A DNA stretch of 5,922 nt from Thermoproteota archaeon (GTDB lineage: Archaea > Thermoproteota > Thermoprotei > Thermoproteales > Thermocladiaceae). A program made the translations under genes and the position numbers. The DNA lies in NCBI GenBank assembly GCA_013153895.1, contig JAADDN010000046.1, forward strand, positions 1-5,922. The letters are read 5' to 3'. Shown piece after piece: positions 1 through 4,739 of this stretch (the first letter of the stretch is position 1; each line of letters begins with the position of its first letter). The notes beneath the pieces were generated by a model. It worked only from the letters and a program-made list of their open reading frames with translations, had not been told where the DNA came from and searched no databases.

Positions 1-42
1 ATCATGTTCTGTAATTAATAATTATCAAGAATTTATCGTGAT

Positions 43-57
43 AAAAGCTCTTATATA
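43..57 (+). promoter_or_regulatory. Archaeal BRE/TATA-like promoter of the RACo-like gene
   Basis: A purine-rich BRE-like stretch (AAAG at 43-46) is followed by CTTATATA at 50-57, a good match to an archaeal TATA box. Its centre is about 33 bp before the ATG at 87, so a start site 26 bp downstream would leave a leader of only about 7 nt. The only SD-like string, GAGGT at 64-68, lies upstream of that predicted start and too far from the ATG. Inferred from pattern and spacing only. Confidence 0.55.
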
Positions 58-86
58 ATCATCGAGGTTTCTACATGTAACGATAG

Positions 87-1772
87 ATGGTTACAGTAAT
101 TTTTGAACCATATGGAAGAAAGGTAGAGGTCACAGGCAACGAGACCATTCTAGATGCTGCAATGAAGTGCGGAGTCGTCATAAGAAGCATATGTGGTGGA
201 AAAGGTGCATGTAAGAAGTGTAAGGTAAGGATAGATAAGGGAGAGGTAAAGTTACTCTCTGAGGAGGCTAAGCTCGAAGATGGTACTCTACTAGCCTGTC
301 AAGTAGTTCCAGTAACAGACTGTGTAGTATATGTTCCTGAGGAATCTAGACTAGGCGTACAGAAGGTTCTTCATAAAGGTAAGGTTAGACCTGAAGAGCT
401 TGATCCATGGGTTAGAAAGGAGTATAAGGATGGTAAGGTAGTCATCATATATAGAGAGGATGGTAGAATAATTGATGAGAGAGATAAAGACTTTAAGCCT
501 CTAGGTCTTGCAATTGATATTGGTTCAACAAAAGTTGTTACATATTTAGTAGATCTTGAGACAGGTAAGATTCTTGCCGAAGCATATGACATAAATAAAC
601 AAGTAATATATGGTGATGATCTAATGAGCAGAATTGAGTACTGTATAAGGAACAAGGATGGTTATAAAGATCTTCATAATGCAGTAATATCATGCATAAA
701 TGACCTAATAAGAAGACTAGTAGCAATGTCTAGGACTAAGGTAGCAGATATTGTACATGTAGTAGCAGCTGGAAACACAGTAATGACATACCTTTTCCTT
801 GGTAGAGACGTGAGAGGTTTCGCAGATGCTCATTATGAGGTTGAGAAGGGGAGCTATAGAGCTAACGCGAGAGATCTCGGATTATTAACATGTAAGAACG
901 CTCCAGTATACTGCCTACCCTGCGTAGGAAGATTCTTAGGTGGAGACATCATAGGAGATATACTTACATCAGGAATGTGGAAGAGTGATGATATACAGCT
1001 ACTGATAGACATAGGAACAAACACTCACGTAGTAGTAGGATGTAGAGACTGGTACATAGCTACTACAGGACCAGGAGCAACAACATTCGAAGGATATGGA
1101 GTGAGATACGGCATGAAGGCTATGGAGGGTGCAATAGAGAGAGTAGTTATAAGAGATGGAAAAGTTGAGTATCAGGTAATAGGAAACGTTAAACCGATAG
1201 GAATATGTGGTTCAGGACTAATAGACCTACTTGCAGAACTCTTCGTAAATAAGATCATAGATAGTCAAGGAAAACTAAGAAAGAATCATCCAAACGTAGT
1301 AGAGAGAAACGGGAAACTAGAGTTCATAGTAGTACCAGCATCAGAATCAGGAACAGGAAAAGATATAACAATCGATGAACAAGATATAAAGAACCTACTT
1401 GAATCAAAAGCATCAGTCTGCGCATTAATAACAACACTACTCAAAAAAGTTAGACTAGACCTATCAGACATAAAGAGAGTATACATCTGCGGAGCATTTG
1501 CAAACTACCTAGACCTAAATAATGCGGTGAAGATAGGAATGATACCAGAATTCCCAAACGCAGAGATAGAATACATAGGAAACGGCTCAATAGCAGGAGC
1601 ATACCTAGTACTAACAAACTATAAGTACAAGGACGTTGTAGAAAACATAGCAGAAAACCTAACCTATATAGAGATGATAAATGATTCAGACTTCGTAGAT
1701 GAGTACATAGCAGCAACCACAATACCTGGAAAGAAGGAGTACTTCCCAACAGTATGGAGCCTAGTAAGCTGA
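87..1772 (+). CDS. RACo-like reductive activator of corrinoid protein: N-terminal [2Fe-2S] ferredoxin plus ASKHA ATPase (DUF4445, COG3894-type)
   Basis: Likely a cytoplasmic ATP-dependent electron donor that returns oxidised Co(II) corrinoid proteins to Co(I). Residues 1-88 form a plant-type ferredoxin domain with ligands C36, C42, C45 and C71 (C-x5-C-x2-C...C). The ASKHA ATPase starts near residue 139 with phosphate motif D144-IGSTK. Further family motifs follow: AAGNT (to T231), D308-IGTNT, TGPG at 327-330 leading into FEGYG, GICGSG at 372-377, CGAFANY at 468-474 and YIGNGS near the end. Known bacterial RACo proteins are about 600-640 residues with a linker and middle domain between the two ends; here only about 50 residues separate them, so that part looks reduced. 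In methanogens the functional analogue RamA instead carries C-terminal [4Fe-4S] clusters. The start is secure because an in-frame TAG immediately precedes the ATG. No corrinoid or methyltransferase gene is adjacent, so the partner is unknown. The UGA stop lies within a C/D sRNA C box. Family assignment is strong; substrate is inference. Confidence 0.9.
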   Translation: MVTVIFEPYGRKVEVTGNETILDAAMKCGVVIRSICGGKGACKKCKVRIDKGEVKLLSEEAKLEDGTLLACQVVPVTDCVVYVPEESRLGVQKVLHKGKVRPEELDPWVRKEYKDGKVVIIYREDGRIIDERDKDFKPLGLAIDIGSTKVVTYLVDLETGKILAEAYDINKQVIYGDDLMSRIEYCIRNKDGYKDLHNAVISCINDLIRRLVAMSRTKVADIVHVVAAGNTVMTYLFLGRDVRGFADAHYEVEKGSYRANARDLGLLTCKNAPVYCLPCVGRFLGGDIIGDILTSGMWKSDDIQLLIDIGTNTHVVVGCRDWYIATTGPGATTFEGYGVRYGMKAMEGAIERVVIRDGKVEYQVIGNVKPIGICGSGLIDLLAELFVNKIIDSQGKLRKNHPNVVERNGKLEFIVVPASESGTGKDITIDEQDIKNLLESKASVCALITTLLKKVRLDLSDIKRVYICGAFANYLDLNNAVKIGMIPEFPNAEIEYIGNGSIAGAYLVLTNYKYKDVVENIAENLTYIEMINDSDFVDEYIAATTIPGKKEYFPTVWSLVS

Positions 1773-1820
1773 TGAGAAGTCCGCTGACTGAGAACTGATG
1801 AAGAACCGAAGGCTGACTCT
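1766..1820 (+). ncRNA. C/D box guide sRNA overlapping the stop codon of the RACo-like gene
   Basis: All four boxes are present in order with archaeal spacing. The C box is CTGATGA at 1769-1775, the D' box CTGA at 1788-1791, the C' box CTGATGA at 1795-1801 and the D box CTGA at 1813-1816. The D' guide is GAAGTCCGCTGA (12 nt, 1776-1787), the D'-C' spacer is 3 nt, and the D guide is AGAACCGAAGG (11 nt, 1802-1812). Archaeal C/D sRNAs typically have 10-12 nt guides and 3-5 nt spacers, so this fits well. With the usual fifth-nucleotide rule both guides would direct methylation of a C opposite G1783 and G1808; the rRNA or tRNA target was not identified. A second CTGA at 1784-1787 is an alternative D' box giving a short guide. 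Both C-type boxes begin with C instead of the usual purine. UGA at 1770-1772 is also the upstream gene's stop, so the RNA is probably processed from, or transcribed across, that mRNA tail. Ends are approximate. Confidence 0.78.
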
Positions 1821-1834
1821 TTCGAGAGAATCAG
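1813..1834. other. UUCG-capped hairpin between two opposed D boxes
   Basis: CTGA (1813-1816) can pair with TCAG (1831-1834), and CTCT (1817-1820) with AGAG (1825-1828), closing a TTCG tetraloop (1821-1824); AA at 1829-1830 is bulged. The stem can extend outward with GAAG (1808-1811) opposite CTTC (1835-1838), leaving G1812 bulged. On the plus strand the left CTGA is the D box of the sRNA, and on the minus strand the right arm reads as CTGA too. It could be a processing or stabilising structure at the sRNA 3' end. It is not followed by a T-run, so it does not resemble a bacterial-type terminator. Confidence 0.4.
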
Positions 1835-1886
1835 CTTCTGCCGGACCAGTCATTCTTCCTTAGGTGGGGCTAAGCTTCATCATCTT
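1825..1886 (-). ncRNA. Possible second C/D box-like sRNA, tail-to-tail with the first
   Basis: On the minus strand a perfect C box ATGATGA lies at 1883-1877, and a D box CTGA at 1834-1831. Between them a degenerate D' (CTAA, 1863-1860) and degenerate C' (ATGACTG, 1853-1847) can be placed. This leaves guides of 13 nt (1876-1864) and 12 nt (GTCCGGCAGAAG, 1846-1835). The overall C-to-D distance is 42 nt against 37 nt in the plus-strand sRNA. Internal boxes of archaeal C/D sRNAs are often degenerate, but three mismatches in C' make this tentative. It begins 11 nt past the stop codon of the minus-strand gene at 1895. It may instead be 3'UTR sequence of that gene. Confidence 0.3.
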
Positions 1887-1894
1887 CCTGTTTC

Positions 1895-2170
1895 TTAAAG
1901 CTTCTCAAATCTTATTAATGTATCTTCAAACTGTACTTTACCTTTTCTCTGTAGTTCCCATAGTATGTCAACTACTTTTGATCTGAGCTCCATTTCTAGT
2001 TCTTCATTTATGTCTAGCATGCTCTTTATCTTGTCTATTACGTTATTTACGAAGTCTATTGTTCTTACTTTTGTTTTTGGCTGTATTTTTTCTAGTTCTT
2101 CCTGTACTGTTCTCTCTAAGATCTGGTCTAGACTTTCTACTTTATCTTTATGTTCAGGTATTTTAGACAT
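1895..2170 (-). CDS. Unrecognised 91-residue charged protein, coupled to the Cys-cluster gene
   Basis: No family recognised. The protein is strongly charged (many E, K, D, R), has no cysteine or histidine cluster and no membrane segment or signal peptide, and looks mostly helical. Residues 10-30 form a charged helix, and residues 50-91, running from SMLDINEEL to the FEKL end, could be two helices with a short KGKVQF turn, which would suit a small helical or winged-helix-like fold; this is a guess. The ATG lies 34 nt inside the 3' end of the gene at 2137-3135 in another frame, with no SD site, so translation is probably coupled to that gene and the products may act together. No other ATG occurs before residue 51, and the Leu and Val codons of the first residues offer no better start. 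Length and an uninterrupted frame next to the upstream gene support it being real. Confidence 0.68.
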   Translation of the reverse strand: MSKIPEHKDKVESLDQILERTVQEELEKIQPKTKVRTIDFVNNVIDKIKSMLDINEELEMELRSKVVDILWELQRKGKVQFEDTLIRFEKL

Positions 2171-3135
2171 ATGTTAGATATTGGACATTCTTCGCATTTA
2201 TTTTTTGAGCAGTATCTGTATCCTATGTCGAATGCTCCTCTCTCATATAATATGGGATCTAGGCTTAATTTTGCTACTGATCTTACAATACCTTTCACTG
2301 ACTCGATCCTTATGATGACCTCTTTACCAGCTTCTAGTTCTGCCTCTATCTTTCTCACTTTCTCACTATCTAACTTCATTATTAGAAATGCTCCACTTCT
2401 AAATGTTGTTAATGTTGTATACATGTCTGCTATTGATACATACTTCCTATACTCTCCTTTCCTGATAATAGTTACTGCTAGTGGAAAGCTTGTTCTATGT
2501 GAGAATACTCTTATTATACTTCTAATACATTTTCTTATTCTCTCACTAGACTTCTTCATGAAGAATACTCTAAGATTTTCTTCAAACTCTCTAATAGTCT
2601 GTAACGTCATTATCCACTCGAAGACCTCTTTCTTAAATGCTTTCAAAATTTTTCGAACACCATGTGCATATTTTAATGTTAGTACTGTTAGAAACTGATT
2701 ATCAACTTTCTCATATCTCATCTGTATTAGTTTAACTATCTTATCAACCTCACTATATTCTGGATTCTCTATGAATGGTAGAATATCGCTATATAGTTCT
2801 CTCAATGTTGAGAAGTATTTTTCAACTCTCATATCTTTGAGACTAGCCATCGTACATAGGCAGAATATTACGTATCTTGTAGCTATCTCTATTCTAGGAA
2901 CATTCTTGTACATTATTATGAGCTCGTTAAGAGTCTTCTCCTTCTTCTTTAGAAATTCGTTAAACAGTTCTCTCACTCTATCAGGAACGTGTGATATCTC
3001 GTCAGGTAAGTACTGTAGTACTAGTTCTTTTGTTGTTCTTCCATGTTCTCTTATGCTCTCTACTATGTCAATATAGCGCTCTAGCTCTCTAAGCTTCCTC
3101 TTACTTATTCGTTCTCTTATGCTTACCTCGTCCAT
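2137..3135 (-). CDS. Unrecognised 332-residue protein with C-terminal four-cysteine (Fe-S or zinc) cluster
   Basis: Function unknown. Residues 1-220 are helix-rich and basic, with many Lys and Arg, one short hydrophobic patch around 88-98 (VIFCLCTMA) and no clear membrane segment. Residues about 220-295 look mixed alpha/beta, including a strand pair around SGAFLIMKL and EVIIRIESV. The end carries C309-x4-C314-x2-C317-x5-C323, including CEECPISNIC. This resembles the iron-sulfur loop of endonuclease III/MutY glycosylases (C-x6-C-x2-C-x5-C), including the preceding 'G....C' context, and also the C-x2-C-x5-C tail of Cas4/RecB-type nucleases. No helix-hairpin-helix or nuclease active-site motif could be identified, so a nucleic-acid role is only a suggestion; zinc binding is equally possible. 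It is the first gene of a two-gene minus-strand unit and is divergent from the gene at 3229. The start is the first ATG, close to TATA-like boxes. Confidence 0.8.
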   Translation of the reverse strand: MDEVSIRERISKRKLRELERYIDIVESIREHGRTTKELVLQYLPDEISHVPDRVRELFNEFLKKKEKTLNELIIMYKNVPRIEIATRYVIFCLCTMASLKDMRVEKYFSTLRELYSDILPFIENPEYSEVDKIVKLIQMRYEKVDNQFLTVLTLKYAHGVRKILKAFKKEVFEWIMTLQTIREFEENLRVFFMKKSSERIRKCIRSIIRVFSHRTSFPLAVTIIRKGEYRKYVSIADMYTTLTTFRSGAFLIMKLDSEKVRKIEAELEAGKEVIIRIESVKGIVRSVAKLSLDPILYERGAFDIGYRYCSKNKCEECPISNICLKYLNIKIK

Positions 3136-3151
3136 TAGCGGACAGTTTCAT

Positions 3152-3178
3152 CTATATATTATGGGGGTAAATAAACTC
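3152..3178 (-). promoter_or_regulatory. TATA-like elements for the minus-strand gene pair
   Basis: Two candidates lie upstream of the ATG at 3135 when read on the minus strand: ATAATATATAG at 3162-3152 (centre about 21 bp from the start, rather close) and GTTTATTTA at 3176-3168 (centre about 37 bp, implying a leader of about 11 nt). The distal one has the more normal spacing and the proximal one the better TATA match. Which is used cannot be settled by eye. Confidence 0.4.
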
Positions 3179-3190
3179 TGACTGATCAAG

Positions 3191-3204
3191 GATAAAAGTA
3201 TTTA
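3191..3204 (+). promoter_or_regulatory. BRE/TATA-like promoter of the 155-residue gene
   Basis: GATAAA (BRE-like) followed by AGTATTTA at 3197-3204 has its centre about 28 bp before the ATG at 3229, which predicts a leaderless or nearly leaderless transcript. It shares the 93-bp intergenic region with the divergent minus-strand promoter. Confidence 0.5.
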
Positions 3205-3228
3205 GCAGAGTTAGATAAACATTATCAA

Positions 3229-3696
3229 ATGGTTACGGAGGTAATTTACTCTGAAGAGACTGTACTAGACATGCTTAAGAAACTTGAGAATGATCTTCTC
3301 AGAGGTAACATAATTCTCGTAGAGAGACTTCCTCCTGTTAGAGAGACCGAGAAGTATAGGGATCATATAGCTAACATACTTAAGGAGTTTCATAAGGCGT
3401 TCATCCTCGTCAGGATAGTCTTCGCTGATGGTGTTAGGAGAGGATATGCAATAATTATAAGTGGTGAAGGAGAGCTTGGAGAGCTTCCTCAGAGAGGCAT
3501 AGTTGAGGGTCTAGAGGTAGAGTACTCTGGTGATAAGAAGAGGAAGATTGTGTATCGTCCTGTAGCATTTACATCACCTCAAGAGCTTGTTAGTAATTTA
3601 GAGAGATTTGCTAAGCTGTATCATGAGAGTGAGGTGAGGATTGTCGAGCTTAAGCTTCCTGAAGCATATAGAGAACAGACGTTACTATATTACTGA
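3229..3696 (+). CDS. Unrecognised 155-residue soluble protein
   Basis: No family recognised. The sequence looks like a compact alpha/beta protein. There is an N-terminal helix with regularly spaced leucines (residues 8-25), a long helix around 42-56, a strand pair around 58-79 (FILVRIVFADG then RRGYAIIISG), a charged turn near GDKKRK, and a C-terminal helix and strand ending in LLYY. There are no cysteines, no signal peptide and no membrane segment, and no catalytic motif stands out. It has its own promoter-like element and is followed after 75 bp by the zinc-ribbon gene, which also has its own TATA-like box, so the two are neighbours and not a tight operon. The ATG is the natural start given promoter spacing. 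It is likely a lineage-restricted archaeal protein; partner and role cannot be inferred. Confidence 0.75.
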   Translation: MVTEVIYSEETVLDMLKKLENDLLRGNIILVERLPPVRETEKYRDHIANILKEFHKAFILVRIVFADGVRRGYAIIISGEGELGELPQRGIVEGLEVEYSGDKKRKIVYRPVAFTSPQELVSNLERFAKLYHESEVRIVELKLPEAYREQTLLYY

Positions 3697-3737
3697 CAGG
3701 AGACTCTATTACGGAGACACAGAGTAGAAGCATAATA

Positions 3738-3750
3738 AAGTATAAAAACC
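3738..3750 (+). promoter_or_regulatory. BRE/TATA-like promoter of the zinc-ribbon gene
   Basis: AAAG followed by TATAAAAA at 3741-3748 has its centre 27 bp before the ATG at 3772. This is the canonical distance for a leaderless archaeal transcript and the clearest promoter in the window. It suggests that the small gene is transcribed independently of the 155-residue gene before it. Confidence 0.6.
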
Positions 3751-3771
3751 GCCACTGTACAAGAAGGGACG

Positions 3772-3999
3772 ATGAGTGAGGAATGGGAGTTTCCAGAAGA
3801 TTGGGAGTATGCTGGTGGAGAACCTGAGAAACTACTTAAAGTTAGAGTAAAGTGTCCAAACTGTGGAGCACAGTTTGAAGTTGAGATTGGAGAATCATGG
3901 TACTCTATGGGCTTCTCAATAAGCTGTCAGAAGTGTGGTTACTCGTTTCCAATAAACATGTATGGCGAGGTTATAGGAGAGGTTAAAAAGAAGAAGTAA
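3772..3999 (+). CDS. Small zinc-ribbon protein (75 residues)
   Basis: Two knuckles, C28-PN-C31 and C52-QK-C55, are 20 residues apart and flank a beta-rich segment (AQFEVEIG...SISC), the pattern of a zinc ribbon binding one structural Zn. The N-terminus is acidic and tryptophan-rich (W5, W11), and the C-terminus is a run of lysines (KKKK). Such small proteins in archaea often act in transcription, translation or as nucleic-acid or protein adaptors, but nothing here picks one. It has its own TATA-like box at leaderless distance. Its TAA stop is immediately followed by the stop of tpiA on the opposite strand, with no base between. A real gene is very likely; the specific function is unknown. Confidence 0.82.
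   Translation: MSEEWEFPEDWEYAGGEPEKLLKVRVKCPNCGAQFEVEIGESWYSMGFSISCQKCGYSFPINMYGEVIGEVKKKK
3985..3996 (-). terminator. Possible U-rich terminator of tpiA, inside the 3' end of the zinc-ribbon gene
   Basis: Just past the tpiA stop the minus strand reads CTTCTTCTTTTT. Archaeal termination needs mainly a T-rich tract on the non-template strand, so this is the best nearby candidate. It is the complement of the lysine codons that close the zinc-ribbon gene. Inferred from composition only. Confidence 0.35.
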
Positions 4000-4683
4000 C
4001 TATCTCTTAACTAAGGGTAGAGCCATATCTCTAATCTTCTCCTCCCAGTTCTTAGCTTTAACAATCGCACTAGCTACAAGAACACCCTCAGCACCTAGCT
4101 CTAGAGCTCTCTTAACATCCTCACCACTTTCTACTCCTGCTCCACAGAGAACCTTCACTTCTGGAGCAACCTTCCTAACCATATTTACACCATTAGTCAC
4201 TACTTCAGGTTTCTCTCTAGATACTGCTCTCCCAGTACCTATAAGCTCTGGTGGCTCTATTGCTACTGCTTCTGGTCCTAGTACTGCTATTGCACCAGCT
4301 TCTACAGGTACTGCTGCACAAGCAACTACGGTAAGGTCAAGATTTCTACATCTCTCAATTATCTCACGTGCCTGATCAATCCTTATCCTCTTCTCACTAT
4401 GGTTAATTATTACTCCAATAGCTCCAGCCTCCTTTATAGCTTCTAGAAGTATGTGTCCTGTATGTGCTCCAGGAGGTTCAGGATCTGCTGACTGAGCTAG
4501 AACAGGAATCTCAACATTCTCTGCAACAAGTCTAAGATCTATGTGTTGTGGTGCTACTGCTATTGATGCTCCAGTCTCCTTAGCTACCTTCTCTGCAGCT
4601 TTAGCAAGCTCTAGAGCTCTTTTACCTGTTGCTTCTATGTAAGTCTTGAAGTTTATTATGAGTATTGGATACCTAAGCTTCAT
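4000..4683 (-). CDS. tpiA: Triosephosphate isomerase, archaeal short type
   Basis: Interconverts dihydroxyacetone phosphate and glyceraldehyde 3-phosphate in glycolysis and gluconeogenesis; cytoplasmic. At 227 residues it has the short archaeal length (bacterial and eukaryotic enzymes are about 250), and archaeal enzymes of this type are typically tetramers. Substrate and catalytic residues are visible: N11-F-K13 in the first strand, H95 in INHSEKR, and E143 in AIEPPELIGTG, whose following residues form the closing loop 6. The phosphate-binding CGAGVESG (180-187) and GVLVASAIV segments near the end complete the TIM barrel. The frame is intact with all key residues. The ATG has a TATA-like element 27 bp upstream. 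It lies 56 bp downstream of atpC in the same direction but apparently has its own promoter. Its stop abuts the convergent zinc-ribbon gene. Confidence 0.97.
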   Translation of the reverse strand: MKLRYPILIINFKTYIEATGKRALELAKAAEKVAKETGASIAVAPQHIDLRLVAENVEIPVLAQSADPEPPGAHTGHILLEAIKEAGAIGVIINHSEKRIRIDQAREIIERCRNLDLTVVACAAVPVEAGAIAVLGPEAVAIEPPELIGTGRAVSREKPEVVTNGVNMVRKVAPEVKVLCGAGVESGEDVKRALELGAEGVLVASAIVKAKNWEEKIRDMALPLVKR

Positions 4684-4706
4684 GCGTTACTGTCTACATT
4701 ATGACT

Positions 4707-4722
4707 AATATTAAAGTAGTTT
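4707..4722 (-). promoter_or_regulatory. BRE/TATA-like promoter of tpiA
   Basis: Read on the minus strand, a BRE-like AAAACT is followed after a few bases by TTTAATAT (4714-4707), whose centre is about 27 bp before the tpiA ATG. This fits a leaderless transcript. It occupies the 56-bp gap after atpC, so tpiA can be expressed separately from atpC. Confidence 0.5.
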
Positions 4723-4739
4723 TCAGAAGTGCAATCTCT

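Noticed and set aside
64..68. GAGGT as a Shine-Dalgarno site for the RACo-like gene
   Set aside because: It is 18 nt or more from the ATG and upstream of the predicted transcription start, so it would not be in the mRNA.
1779..1852. Complementary pairs GTCCG/CGGAC and TGACTG/CAGTCA across the 1773-1894 gap, suggesting one large folded RNA
   Set aside because: The two pairings are not nested in order and compete with the C/D boxes; short matches like these can arise by chance.
1859..1874. Small hairpin CTTAG / CTAAG around GTGGGG
   Set aside because: Only five pairs with a six-base loop and no T-run after it; too weak to call a terminator or riboswitch, and it overlaps the possible minus-strand sRNA.
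2150..2698. Long open frame of 182 codons on the plus strand, and similar open frames at 1450-1749 (-), 2771-3076 (+) and 5605-5805 (+)
   Set aside because: These lie opposite well-supported genes, have low-complexity Ser/Leu/Ile-rich products, no recognisable motif and no promoter; they are shadows of the real frames.
4097..4108. Perfect 12-bp palindrome AGCTCTAGAGCT, repeated at 4607-4618
   Set aside because: Both copies encode the same ALEL helix motif within tpiA using AGAGCTCTAGAGCT-type codons, so protein and codon constraint explain them; no regulatory role is needed.
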